Shown: positions 39,466 through 48,192 of the stretch, piece by piece
Position numbering within the stretch: the first letter of the stretch is position 1
How the letters are laid out: each line of letters starts with the position of its first letter
Origin: Pirellulales bacterium
GTDB lineage: Bacteria > Planctomycetota > Planctomycetia > Pirellulales > JAICIG01
NCBI GenBank assembly: GCA_035533075.1
Contig: DATLUO010000185.1
Coordinates: forward strand, 1 to 64,000
Reading direction: 5' to 3'
Length of the DNA: 64,000 nt
Made by a program: the position numbers and the translations under genes
Notes under the pieces: generated by a model
Database searches by the model: none
The model's input: only the letters and a program-made list of their open reading frames with translations
Told to the model about the DNA's origin: nothing

Positions 39466-39907
39466 ATGGTCCAGAAGAAACCGCGCGGCACCCGGCCCCG
39501 CCTCGAAACCGGCAAGGCCCAGGTCGTCGCGTGTTCGATGTCGCAGGAACAACGCGCGCCGCAGGAGCAGCTCGTCGCACGATATGAACGACTCCGGTCG
39601 CAGAGGATCGACCCGGCGGTGGATAACGCGCTGGCGATCACGACCGACGGTCGGAAGCTGGCGCTGGAAGCACGCCTGCTCGACGGTTCGGCACCGGATT
39701 TTCCCGAATCGAAGGTCAACGCGCTCGTGGAAAAACGTGGTGGAACTCTGGTATCGCTCAGCCGGGCGCCGTTCGACTCAACTTGTCTTCTGCGACCTTG
39801 GCGTGCATGCCACGAGGTCGGGCTACTGCGTCTACGACGATCTCGTGGAGAAACTCCGCGCCCGCGGAATTCCGGCTGCGGAAATCGCCGCGATCGGCGA
39901 CGCTGAC
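39466..39907 (+). pseudogene. fragment of a mobile-element SNF2/DEAD-type helicase, frameshifted
   Basis: From ATG 39466 the frame reads SQEQRAPQEQLVARYERLR, DNALAITTDGRKLALEARLL and PESKVNALVEK. An extra C at 39736 shifts the frame, after which VVELWYRSAGRRSTQLVFCD and VYDDLVEKLRARGIPAAEIA continue the same protein. This matches my recollection of the helicase C-terminal region of very large plasmid/phage-type methylase-helicase proteins (conserved TDGRKxALxxRL and TQLVFCD). Both ends are missing. It is joined near 39905 to an RsbW-like segment. Confidence 0.7.
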
Positions 39908-40177
39908 AACGCCATCCGTCACGGCAATCGCTCCGACGCGAGTAAGAGCGTGTACGTCTGCTGCAAGCTGTCGAAAGAACAGCTCTGGGGGCAGATTCGC
40001 GACGAAGGGGCTGGGTTCAACCCCGACGACGTGCCGGATTGCACCGGTCCGGAAAACCTTGAGCTTCCTTCGGGGCGTGGGATCATGTTGATGCGTGCCT
40101 TCATGTCGAGAGTCGAATACAACGATCGCGGCAATCGCGTCGTGATGGGGAAGTATCGGGCGGGGGATGCGGCCTGA
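39908..40177 (+). pseudogene. RsbW-like anti-sigma ATPase C-terminal fragment
   Basis: Frame continuous with the second helicase segment. It shows the HATPase boxes of anti-sigma factor kinases: NAIRHGN (N box, but the preceding Glu is replaced by helicase-derived GDAD), RDEGAGFNPDDVPD (G1) and SGRGIMLMRAFMSRVEY (G2). About 40 N-terminal residues of a normal RsbW-like protein are absent. It may be translated as part of a chimera from an internal start, but I see no convincing start or ribosome site, so I call it a remnant. Confidence 0.7.
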
Positions 40178-40292
40178 CGCGCCGCCTTCCTCCCTTGCGG
40201 AGCGGATCCTTTTGGAGCATGCTGTAAGGGACTGCCGCTTTCCGGCGAACTCGGCTACGCTCTAGAATTCTGGAGGATCCGGCGAGGACTGC

Positions 40293-40847
40293 ATGCCTTT
40301 CCCGAACCCGGTACCGCAGATTTTCCCCGAAAACCTGCTCACGGGTGTTTTGCCCGGCGGTGAGGAGCGGCGTTGGTGGGTGGTCCATACCAAGGCACGG
40401 CAGGAGAAGGCCATTGCCCGCAACCTGCTGGCGCAGTCGATCCCGTACTTTGCCCCGCAGACCGAAAAGACCACGCTCGTGCGCGGGCGCAAGCGGCGCT
40501 CCTTCGTGCCCGTGTTCAGCGGCTATGTCTTTTTGTACGGCAGCGAGTCGGAGCGATACCGGAGCCTGACGACGAACCGCGTGGCCCAAGTGATCAAGGT
40601 CGATGACCAGCAGCAGCTTCGACAGGATCTCGCCTGCGTGTGGCGGATGATCGAGTCGAAAGTGCCGTTGACGGTTGAAGGCCGGCTGGCTGCTGGCAAG
40701 CTGGTGCGCGTGCGCAGCGGGGTACTGGCAGGCATCGAAGGGGTCGTGATGGAACGCCGTGCGAAATGCCGCTTATTGGTGGCAGTTCACATGTTGCAGC
40801 AGGGCGTCTCAGTCGCGATCGACGATTTCATGCTGGAGCCGATTTGA
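40293..40847 (+). CDS. NusG-type specialised elongation factor (RfaH/UpxY/LoaP-like)
   Basis: 184 residues with a GCGAGGA ribosome site. The NGN domain starts RWWVVHTKARQEKAIARNLL and includes FVPVFSGYVFLYG. A KOW segment follows: GKLVRVRSGVLAGIEGVVMER. Its position, first in a polysaccharide locus of over 20 kb, fits a dedicated antiterminator that keeps RNA polymerase processive across the long operon. General NusG usually sits with secE and ribosomal-protein genes, which are absent here. No exact ops/JUMPstart element was found, but a hairpin with a T-rich tail lies just downstream. Confidence 0.88.
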   Translation: MPFPNPVPQIFPENLLTGVLPGGEERRWWVVHTKARQEKAIARNLLAQSIPYFAPQTEKTTLVRGRKRRSFVPVFSGYVFLYGSESERYRSLTTNRVAQVIKVDDQQQLRQDLACVWRMIESKVPLTVEGRLAAGKLVRVRSGVLAGIEGVVMERRAKCRLLVAVHMLQQGVSVAIDDFMLEPI

Positions 40848-41092
40848 GCGGCGGGCGGCACCTGGCGACGCGGTCGCACCCCCCGGTGCATCACCTGCGA
40901 ATCGCAGGATCTCTTTTCAAATGCTTGACAGCGTCGGAGTCGTCAACAAGACTGGAACGAACTCACCCGAGGTAGGGCGTTTTTCCTCGGTGTCCGTCGA
41001 GAGGCGGGCGGGGACGTCACTCGACGGGGACGGAGTGCGCGCCGACCGCAGCGACGTATGACGGCTTTCGCATAGCCGCCACCAGACACCCA
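40848..41092 (+). promoter_or_regulatory. leader region of the polysaccharide operon
   Basis: This 245-base gap separates the NusG-like gene from the tyrosine kinase gene. It contains a small terminator-like hairpin (40894-40917) and TTGACA at 40925, a perfect -35 hexamer but without a good -10 partner at 16-18 bases. No coding frame is convincing. Confidence 0.4.
40894..40917 (+). terminator. candidate attenuator/terminator hairpin
   Basis: Perfect 6-base stem CCTGCG / CGCAGG with an AAT loop, followed by ATCTCTTTT. The stem is short, so strength is doubtful. Its place directly after a NusG-like antiterminator gene makes it a candidate target. Confidence 0.4.
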
Positions 41093-43564
41093 ATGCCGCA
41101 CATGACCGAAGACATCGAAATCCAGCATCCCGAGCTTGACGAGTCCCCATCACTGCCGTCGATCAACTGGCTGGGCGTGCTCGAGATCGGCTGGCGGCAC
41201 AAATCCTTGCTGGCCCTGGGGATGGTGGCGGCGCTCAGCTTGGGGGGGCTCTACTATTCGCAGCAAACGCCGCTCTTCGAATCGGCGGCGCGCGTGCTCA
41301 TCGTGCGGAAGCGGCCTGAGACCGTCACGGGGAACCAGGCGCAGATGTCGGAGTTCGAAGACTACGTCGCGACACACCGACTGTTGATTCAAAGCCCGCT
41401 GATCATCGAGCGGGCCGTGAAAGAGGACCGTCTGCAATCGCTGCAGACGTTCGGGCAAGAAAAGGGCGACGTCGCCGGGTCGATCATCCGCATGCTGAAA
41501 GCCGAGCAAATCTCGAACGACAAGGGCGTCAACGCCAGTAACGTGCTGCAATTGGTCTTTCGTGGACCTGTTGCCGAGGAGTGCGGCGTGGTCATTAACG
41601 CCGTTCTCAACAGCTACCAGCAGTTTCTCGACGAAACGTACCGCGATGCCAGCGAAGACACCGTAAAGCTGATCACCCAAGCCAGGGACATGCTGGAGAC
41701 CGACATCTCCGAGCAGGAAAAAGCCTACCGTAAGTTTCGGCAGAACTCGCCGCTGGTGTCTTACGGCAAGGGCGACGAGAACAACCCTCTTTACTCGCGG
41801 TTGGCGCTGATCGAATCGCAACGTTCGACGCTTCTGATGCGGCAAGTGCAATTGGAAAGCGACCTGGCGACGATCACCGAAGCCGAGCACGCGCACCGGG
41901 CCGAGGAGGAAATCTTGGCCCTCATTTCCGATCTGTCCGCCGCGCGGCACGAGGCTGACGCCGAGCGTGGAAAGTCGACGCTGACACTGCAGGAGCAACT
42001 GTTTCCACTGTTGCAGGAAGAGCAGCGATTGCGCCAAGACTTCGGTTACGGGCCGAATCATCCGTTCGTTCGATCGGTGCGCGGCCGTATCGAAGCCACG
42101 CGCCGCTTCTTCGTGCTCCCGCCGGCAGCCCACAGCAAGGCCGACGATGCGGACGGCATCATCAAAGGGGCGAGCCCCGCCGAACTGGTAGAGTCACACG
42201 TGGCGCAACTGCGGCGCGAGTTGGAGCGGGTCAAAGCCAACCAGCGGACATTGGACGAGCTTTTCAAGAACGAGCACGAGGCTGCGCAGGAGTTGACCCA
42301 CTACGAATTGCAAGAAGAGGAATTCCAGCGTGATATGCAGCGGACCCAGACCCTGTACGACGGAATCATCAGCAAGATGCAGGATGTGAACATGGTCAAG
42401 GATTACGGGGGAGTGACCGCTCGCGTCATCGCGCCGGCGGGAATAGGCGAAAAGGTGGCCCCGAATCCCAAGTCGATCTTTGCGGCCTGGATCTTCGCCG
42501 GACTGCTGGCCGGGGGCGGCATGGTCTACCTGGCGGAAATGCTCGATACGAGCTTCCGCACCGCGGATGAAATCCGCCAGCGGCTGGGCCTGACGGTGGT
42601 GGGGCACATCCCGTTCGTTCAACCGAGCGAGAAAACCGTGCAGCGGATCGCCGACCGCGGCGAGGTCGTGAGCCCCACGGTCTGCACATATTACGAGCGG
42701 CTGTCGCATGCGGCCGAGGCCTTCCGCGGCGTGCGCACGGCTTTGTATTTCAGCAGCCGCGGGGCCGAGCACAAAGTGTTGCAGGTCACGAGCCCGAGGC
42801 CGGGCGACGGCAAGAGCACGATGGCCAGCAACTTGGCAGTCTCGATCGCGCAGTCTGGAAAACGCACTTTGCTGATCGATGCCGACCTGCGAAAGCCGAC
42901 GCAGCACAAGATTTTCGGACTCTCGAAAGTGGTGGGACTTTCGTCGGTGATCGGCTTACAGGCGGAGCCGGCCGACGCCATCCAGCAAACCGCGGTGGCG
43001 AACTTATGGCTGCTGGCGTGCGGGCCGATTCCACCCGACCCGGCCGAGTTGCTCTCGTCACCCCGCCTGGCGGAACTGTTGCAGATGTTCCGTGAACAGT
43101 ACGACTATGTGATCATCGACACGGCGCCCGTGCTAGCGGTCACCGATCCGTGCGCCGTCGCCCCGCGTGTCGATGGGGTGATGCTGGTCATCCGCATCGC
43201 GAAGCACGCTCGAACCGACGCCTTGCGCGCCACGAGGATCCTCAACACGCTCGACGCCAACGTCCTGGGCGTGGTGGTCAACGGCAACGCCGAGGCGCGC
43301 TCGAACTACGGTCGCAGGCATGGATATGGCGGTTACGGATACGGGGGTTACAAGTACGCCGGATACCGGTACGGCGGTTACGGCGGCTACGGATACGGCG
43401 AATCCGAGGCGTACCGTGACGGGGGCGACGAAAGCGTCGCGGCCAGCAAGGCCGCGGATCTGCTACTGTTGGCTGGCGGAAATCAATGCGAGGACGGCGA
43501 CGCGAAGGGCACGGCCCTCGCCTCGAACGGCCACGCGCCTCCGAAGCCCGCGGGCGACGGATAA
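41093..43564 (+). CDS. Wzc-type polysaccharide co-polymerase / tyrosine autokinase
   Basis: 823 residues from ATG 41093 (or 41102). N-terminal Wzz region with a helix about 35-53; long coiled-coil-rich extracytoplasmic part about 60-455; second helix about 460-480 with Pro-rich KVAPNPKS before it. The BY-kinase domain has Walker A PGDGKST near 570, Walker A' TLLIDADLRKP and Walker B YVIIDTAPVLAV. The tail at about 740-775 is GYGGYGYGGYKYAGYRYGG-like, with about ten tyrosines for autophosphorylation. Controls chain length and export of the polymer. Followed by its likely phosphatase. Confidence 0.95.
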   Translation: MPHMTEDIEIQHPELDESPSLPSINWLGVLEIGWRHKSLLALGMVAALSLGGLYYSQQTPLFESAARVLIVRKRPETVTGNQAQMSEFEDYVATHRLLIQSPLIIERAVKEDRLQSLQTFGQEKGDVAGSIIRMLKAEQISNDKGVNASNVLQLVFRGPVAEECGVVINAVLNSYQQFLDETYRDASEDTVKLITQARDMLETDISEQEKAYRKFRQNSPLVSYGKGDENNPLYSRLALIESQRSTLLMRQVQLESDLATITEAEHAHRAEEEILALISDLSAARHEADAERGKSTLTLQEQLFPLLQEEQRLRQDFGYGPNHPFVRSVRGRIEATRRFFVLPPAAHSKADDADGIIKGASPAELVESHVAQLRRELERVKANQRTLDELFKNEHEAAQELTHYELQEEEFQRDMQRTQTLYDGIISKMQDVNMVKDYGGVTARVIAPAGIGEKVAPNPKSIFAAWIFAGLLAGGGMVYLAEMLDTSFRTADEIRQRLGLTVVGHIPFVQPSEKTVQRIADRGEVVSPTVCTYYERLSHAAEAFRGVRTALYFSSRGAEHKVLQVTSPRPGDGKSTMASNLAVSIAQSGKRTLLIDADLRKPTQHKIFGLSKVVGLSSVIGLQAEPADAIQQTAVANLWLLACGPIPPDPAELLSSPRLAELLQMFREQYDYVIIDTAPVLAVTDPCAVAPRVDGVMLVIRIAKHARTDALRATRILNTLDANVLGVVVNGNAEARSNYGRRHGYGGYGYGGYKYAGYRYGGYGGYGYGESEAYRDGGDESVAASKAADLLLLAGGNQCEDGDAKGTALASNGHAPPKPAGDG

Positions 43565-43582
43565 CCGCTCATCACTCTCCCT

Positions 43583-44389
43583 TTGCCTCCCTTGGTCGAT
43601 ATTCACTGTCACTTGCTGGCCGGGCTCGACGATGGTCCGCGCACCGACGACGACGCGTTGGCCATGTGCCGCATGGCCTACGAGGAAGGCACCCGCTTGA
43701 TCTCGGCCACGGCCCACCAGAGCGAAACTTGGCCCGAAGTCACACCCGAACGCATCCGGCGAGCCACCCGGCGCCTGCAGCTCCAGCTTGCCGAGGCCCA
43801 AATTGAATTGAGCGTATTCCCTTGTGGCGAGGTGATGGTTCACCCGGAACTGGAAGAGTCGTGCGCCGTCGGCCGGCTGCTGACGATCGCCGACGCGGGA
43901 CGCTATCTGCTCGTCGAAATGCCGCACCATTTGTACGTCAACCTGGGCGGCATGGTCGAAAGCTTGTGCGCGACGGGCGTGCGTCCGATTCTGGCGCATC
44001 CTGAGCGATGTCCGGATCTGTTGCATGGGAGCGGTGAGATCGAAGGTTTGATCGAGGCGGGATGTCTGGTGCAGGTGTCGACCCACAGCATTACCGAACC
44101 GGGCAGCCGGCGCGACGAACGCGCACTGAGAAGCTGGTTTGAACGCGACATCCCGCATGTGCTGGGGTCCGACGGCCATTCCCCGCGCCGCCGCCCGCCG
44201 CGCATCCGCGCGGCCTACGAACGAGTTACCCGCTGGGCAGGGTCCGACGTCGCCGATCGCGTGGCCCGCGCCAACGGGGCAGCGATCCTGCGTGGTTTGC
44301 CCTTGTGTGTGCCGGAACCCAAGGCCGCCCGCCGGCGCTGGTTTTGGCGCACGAAGACAGAAACTCACGCAAGGCCGCAAAGACCCTGA
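43583..44389 (+). CDS. PHP-type tyrosine phosphatase (CpsB/YwqE family)
   Basis: 268 residues from TTG 43583. PHP metal ligands are visible: LVDIHCHLLAGLDDGP at the N-terminus, PCGEVMVHPEL, ILAHPERCPDL and VLGSDGHSPRRRPP. The family dephosphorylates the tyrosine tail of the BY-kinase. It lies 18 bases after the kinase gene, and its TGA overlaps the ATG of the next gene by one base, so the three are coupled. An ATG is not available near the conserved start, supporting TTG. Confidence 0.92.
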   Translation: MPPLVDIHCHLLAGLDDGPRTDDDALAMCRMAYEEGTRLISATAHQSETWPEVTPERIRRATRRLQLQLAEAQIELSVFPCGEVMVHPELEESCAVGRLLTIADAGRYLLVEMPHHLYVNLGGMVESLCATGVRPILAHPERCPDLLHGSGEIEGLIEAGCLVQVSTHSITEPGSRRDERALRSWFERDIPHVLGSDGHSPRRRPPRIRAAYERVTRWAGSDVADRVARANGAAILRGLPLCVPEPKAARRRWFWRTKTETHARPQRP

Positions 44390-45879
44390 TGTCCACCCTA
44401 CTTGCCATCCTGATCATTGCCTTCCTGTCGAGCGTCGTGGCCACGCTTGGCGTAAGGAGGGTTGCCCACCGCGTGGGGCTCACCGATCGTCCCGATGCGC
44501 ACCGCAAGGTCCAACGAGAGCCGATGGCCTTGGGCGGCGGTGTGGCCGTTTTTGTCGGTCTGCTGACCGCCTTGGCGGTGCTGGCCGTGACGCCAAACCG
44601 CTTCCGCGACCCGTTTCTCGCGGGCGGCGGTGAGCTGTGCTGGCTGCTGACGGCCTGCCTGGTCATCGTGGTGGTGGGCTTGTTGGACGACCGCTTCAAC
44701 CTGCGCGGCCGACACAAGCTGCTGGGCCAGGTCGCCGCGGCAATGATCTTAGTGCCGGCTGGCTTTACGATCCACAAGTTGCGCATTTTCGACTCGAACG
44801 TCGACTTGGGTTTGCTCTCGGTTCCCTTCACGCTGTTCTGGCTTTTGGGCGCGATGAATTCGCTGAACCTCATCGATGGCGTCGATGGCTTGGCCAGCAG
44901 CATTGGAGCGATTCTATGCATTGCAATTGCCGGCTTGTGCCTGCTCACCGGGCACCCGTCCGAAGGCATTGTGGCCTGGGCCTTCGCCGGCAGCCTACTG
45001 GGGTTTCTCTGCTTCAATTTCCCGCCGGCGAGCATCTACCTAGGCGACGCGGGCAGCATGCTGATCGGCCTGGTGGTGGGCGCGTTGGCCATTCGTGCCT
45101 CGCTGAAAGGGCCCGCCACGGTTGCTCTGGCCGCTCCGCTGGCGGTCTGGGCCATCCCGATCTTCGACATCACCGCGGCGATCCTGCGGCGGAAACTGAC
45201 GGGCCGCAGCATCTACACCACCGACCGCGGACACCTGCACCATCGGCTGCTGGCTTTGACGGGCAACAACACGCTGGTCGTGGGCATCGTCGCCGTGGCC
45301 TGCGCGGTGACGTGCGTCGGCGCGGCCTTGAGCATGCACTTCGATAACGACCTGCTCGCTTTCGCCGCGGTCGCGCCGGTGGCGGGCATTTTCGTGGCGA
45401 CGCGCGCGTTCGGGCACGTCGAGCTGCTGCTGGTGGCGAATCGCATGAAGACCCTCGGCCAGTCGATGTTGCGACCCATCTCGGAACGCGGCGACTGCAT
45501 GATTGAGTCGTCCTCAGTGCGTTTGCAGGGCAATCGTCCCTGGGACCAGCTCTGGACGTCTTTGACGGAGTTTGCCGACAAGCTGAGTCTCTACGGTATT
45601 CGCCTCGACGTGAGCTTGCCCGCCGCGCAGGAAGATTTCCACGCTTCTTGGCAGCGCCCCTCAGGCTGCAGCCCGCAGGAACTGTGGCGGACCGAGATCC
45701 CGCTGTTTGTCGGAACCCAGGTCATCGGCCGTCTGGCGGTGTCCGGCAAGCGCGAGGACGGTTCGTCGTGCGAGTACATCGAGCGACTGATGGATCTTCT
45801 GGAGCCCTTCGAAACGCAATTGGTGGAAATGGCCGGGGCAGGGGCCCGTCGTCTGGAACTGGAACCAGTTGGCTTTTAA
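44389..45879 (+). CDS. WecA/MraY-type undecaprenyl-phosphate sugar-1-phosphate transferase
   Basis: 497 residues from ATG 44389. About ten hydrophobic helices. Motifs: DRPDAHRKVQREPMALGGGV, GLLDDRFNLRGRHKLLGQ (Asp-rich), LNLIDGVDGLASS, YLGDAGSMLIG and the HIHH-like GHLHHRLL. It attaches the first sugar-1-phosphate to the lipid carrier on the cytoplasmic face. A cytoplasmic extension of about 150 residues after residue 345 (RPWDQLWTSLTEFADKL and onward) is not part of the core enzyme and could be regulatory. The donor sugar is probably UDP-GlcNAc or similar (inference). Confidence 0.94.
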   Translation: MSTLLAILIIAFLSSVVATLGVRRVAHRVGLTDRPDAHRKVQREPMALGGGVAVFVGLLTALAVLAVTPNRFRDPFLAGGGELCWLLTACLVIVVVGLLDDRFNLRGRHKLLGQVAAAMILVPAGFTIHKLRIFDSNVDLGLLSVPFTLFWLLGAMNSLNLIDGVDGLASSIGAILCIAIAGLCLLTGHPSEGIVAWAFAGSLLGFLCFNFPPASIYLGDAGSMLIGLVVGALAIRASLKGPATVALAAPLAVWAIPIFDITAAILRRKLTGRSIYTTDRGHLHHRLLALTGNNTLVVGIVAVACAVTCVGAALSMHFDNDLLAFAAVAPVAGIFVATRAFGHVELLLVANRMKTLGQSMLRPISERGDCMIESSSVRLQGNRPWDQLWTSLTEFADKLSLYGIRLDVSLPAAQEDFHASWQRPSGCSPQELWRTEIPLFVGTQVIGRLAVSGKREDGSSCEYIERLMDLLEPFETQLVEMAGAGARRLELEPVGF

Positions 45880-45907
45880 CTTATCCCTTCCTCAGCCCTC
45901 ATTTAAT

Positions 45908-46921
45908 ATGCACAACGATCTTATCCTGGTGGCCGGCGGCGGCGGCTTCATTGGAGGCCACCTTGTGGGCGCCTTGCTGCGGCAAGGCCACGCACGCGTT
46001 CGCGCCGTCGACATCAAGCCGCTCGACGAGTGGTACCAAGTGTTCGACCAGGTGGACAATGTCACCGCCGACTTGAAAGACGCCTGGGTTTGCAAAAACG
46101 CTTGTCTGGACGCTACCGAGGTCTACAATCTGGCGGCCGACATGGGCGGGATGGGCTTCATCGAAAACAACAAGGCCCTCTGCATGCTCTCGGTGCTGAT
46201 CAACACTCATTTGCTGATGGCTGCGAAGGAGGCGGGCGTGCGACGGTATTTCTATGCCAGCTCGGCCTGCGTCTACAACGCCGACAAGCAGCGCTCGGCA
46301 GACGTAACGGCCTTGAAAGAGGATGACGCGTACCCGGCCCTGGCCGAGGACGGCTACGGCTGGGAGAAGCTGTTTTCAGAGCGAATGTGCCGCCACTTCC
46401 GCGAGGATTTCGGCATGGTAACGCGCGTGGCGCGGTTCCACAACGTCTACGGTCCGCACGGCACTTGGAAAGGCGGCCGCGAAAAGGCCCCCGCCGCAGT
46501 CTGCCGTAAGGTTATCGACGCGCTGGCGACGGGCAAGCACGAGATTGAAATCTGGGGGGACGGTCACCAGACCCGCAGCTTCATGTACATCGAAGATTGC
46601 TTGCTTGGCATCGAGCGGATCATGGCCAGCCCGATCGAGGAGCCGATCAACCTGGGCTCGAGCGAACTAGTGTCGATCAACGGTCTGGTTGATCTGGTCG
46701 AAGACATCGCCGGAGTGCGACTGAAGCGCAGGTACAACCTGTCCGCCCCGAAGGGCGTAAAGGGTCGCAACAGCGACAACACAAAGATCCGCGAATACCT
46801 CGGCTGGGAACCAAGCACCCGGCTGCGCGACGGCCTGGAGCGGACTTATGCCTGGATTTACGACGAGTATCACGCCAACAACGGCGTCCGCGTCCGAGAG
46901 GCGGTCACAAGCGCTCTATAG
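45908..46921 (+). CDS. GDP-mannose 3,5-epimerase-like SDR
   Basis: 337 residues from ATG 45908. Rossmann motif LVAGGGGFIGGHL; catalytic SSACVYN with a Cys; YGWEKL (YxxxK). The stretches NLAADMGGMGFIENN and FHNVYGPHGTWKGGREKAPA closely resemble GDP-mannose 3,5-epimerase (plant GME type). The product would be GDP-L-galactose or GDP-L-gulose as precursor for the polymer. Another NDP-sugar epimerase of the extended SDR family is possible. Its TAG stop lies within a family C half-repeat. Confidence 0.88.
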   Translation: MHNDLILVAGGGGFIGGHLVGALLRQGHARVRAVDIKPLDEWYQVFDQVDNVTADLKDAWVCKNACLDATEVYNLAADMGGMGFIENNKALCMLSVLINTHLLMAAKEAGVRRYFYASSACVYNADKQRSADVTALKEDDAYPALAEDGYGWEKLFSERMCRHFREDFGMVTRVARFHNVYGPHGTWKGGREKAPAAVCRKVIDALATGKHEIEIWGDGHQTRSFMYIEDCLLGIERIMASPIEEPINLGSSELVSINGLVDLVEDIAGVRLKRRYNLSAPKGVKGRNSDNTKIREYLGWEPSTRLRDGLERTYAWIYDEYHANNGVRVREAVTSAL

Positions 46922-46947
46922 GGAACGCACTCCGTGGCGTTCCGCGA
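46919..46947. repeat. family C half-element at gene junction
   Basis: TAGGGAACGCACTCCGTGGC followed by GTTCCGCG matches the left arm of the family C copy at 27825 with one change. Its first three bases are the stop codon of the epimerase gene. It fills most of the 43-base gap before the next glycosyltransferase. Confidence 0.8.
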
Positions 46948-46964
46948 GGCGCCTCGAAATCACC

Positions 46965-48155
46965 ATGAAAAAGCTGCTTTACATTTGCGATTGGCTTCCG
47001 CCCGATTTCGGGGCCGTGGGACAATACAGCCTCGGTTTCGCGCGCCAGCGGGCTGCCGCGGGCGACGATGTCGTGCTGGCCGGGCTGTCGTCCACGTCCG
47101 AGTGGGCCGAAGTCGAACACTTGGGCGCCGGAAGGCTGACCGTTCTGCGCTTCAAAGCGGAGACGTACGACCGCGGCGATCTGCGCAGGCGGGCCTGGTG
47201 GACGACCAAGGTGAACCTGCGCCTGCTGTGGCGGCTGCGCAGGCATCTCTGGGGAGCGGACGAAGTGCTGTTCACGGGCAGCCCGCCGTTCCTGCTCCAT
47301 TTTCTGGCTCCCTTAAACGTGCTGTTGCGCAAGCGGCTCGTCTACAGGATCACCGATTTCCACCCCGAGTGTCTGATGGCGGGCAGGGACCGCGTGCGTT
47401 TGCCGCTCAAGGCCTTCCACCGCCTGACGGTCGCCTGGCGCAAGACCATCGGGCGCTTCGAGGTGCTGGGCGAGGACCAGCGGCGGCGGCTGCTGGAAAT
47501 CGGCATCCCTGCCGATCGAATCGAGTTGAAGCGCGATCCCTCTCCGGTCGAGGTGCGTCCCGAAACGATGCCTCTCGAGCGTCCGGGTAGTTTGGCCGGT
47601 TACGCGGTGCTGCTCTACTCGGGCAACTTCGGCGTGGCCCACGACCATGAAACGTTCATCGATGGCTATCGGCTGCACCATATTCAAGGCACGGGCCGCG
47701 TCGGCTTGTGGCTCAACGCCACCGGGGCCAAGGCGGACTTGGTCGAGCGCCTTTTGCGCGACGCGGGCCTGCCCGTGCATCGCAGCCGGCCGGTGCCGCT
47801 GGACGAGCTGTCGCGGCTGCTGGTGACGCCCGACGCTCACCTGATCACCCTGCGCGATGCTTTCGTGGGGTACGTCCTGCCCTCGAAGGTCTACGGCTCA
47901 ATCGAGTCGGGCTGCGATGTGCTCTACGTGGGCAGCGCCGAGTCCGACGTCCACCTCTTGTGCCACGAAGCGTTGCCGCCGACGGCGTATCATCAGGTAC
48001 CCACCGGGCGGCCCGATCTGGTTGCGGCCGCCTTGGAATTTCTGGCGGACCGGGCGCTGGGGCCTGTCGGCAGAACGTCTGGTCGACGAGGTCGGCTCGC
48101 GGTCGGCGCAGGCAGCTCTGAACAATCGCACTTCGCGGGGTATACCGATCGTTGA
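46965..48155 (+). CDS. glycosyltransferase, GT4-like (WbuB-like)
   Basis: 396 residues from ATG 46965; upstream codons of the open frame belong to the previous gene and repeat. The N-terminus KLLYICDWLPPDFGAVGQYS and YRITDFHPECLM resemble WbuB-type GT4 enzymes. The C-terminal half has AVLLYSGNFGVAHDHETFIDG and LPSKVYGSIESGCDVLYVG, a nucleotide-sugar binding region. The C-terminal tail overlaps no known domain. Adds a sugar to the lipid-linked repeat; donor unknown. Confidence 0.88.
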   Translation: MKKLLYICDWLPPDFGAVGQYSLGFARQRAAAGDDVVLAGLSSTSEWAEVEHLGAGRLTVLRFKAETYDRGDLRRRAWWTTKVNLRLLWRLRRHLWGADEVLFTGSPPFLLHFLAPLNVLLRKRLVYRITDFHPECLMAGRDRVRLPLKAFHRLTVAWRKTIGRFEVLGEDQRRRLLEIGIPADRIELKRDPSPVEVRPETMPLERPGSLAGYAVLLYSGNFGVAHDHETFIDGYRLHHIQGTGRVGLWLNATGAKADLVERLLRDAGLPVHRSRPVPLDELSRLLVTPDAHLITLRDAFVGYVLPSKVYGSIESGCDVLYVGSAESDVHLLCHEALPPTAYHQVPTGRPDLVAAALEFLADRALGPVGRTSGRRGRLAVGAGSSEQSHFAGYTDR

Positions 48156-48192
48156 GCGTTATGTCCGACCGAGCGCGTGGCCTGGGACAGTC

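Noticed and set aside
40261-40280. TCTAGA, GAATTC and GGATCC within 20 bases, like a vector cloning site
   Set aside because: Flanking sequence on both sides is continuous with natural genes, and the stretch includes the ribosome site region of the NusG-like gene. Chance occurrence is the simpler view, though a read check would be cheap.
40925-40953. Complete sigma-70 promoter before the tyrosine kinase gene
   Set aside because: TTGACA is perfect but no acceptable -10 hexamer lies at 16-18 bases, so I report only the -35-like word within the leader entry.
43310-43420. Near-repeated GGTTACGG/GGATACGG units, possibly a CRISPR-like or tandem DNA array
   Set aside because: The units encode the Gly-Tyr tail of the tyrosine kinase; there are no spacers.
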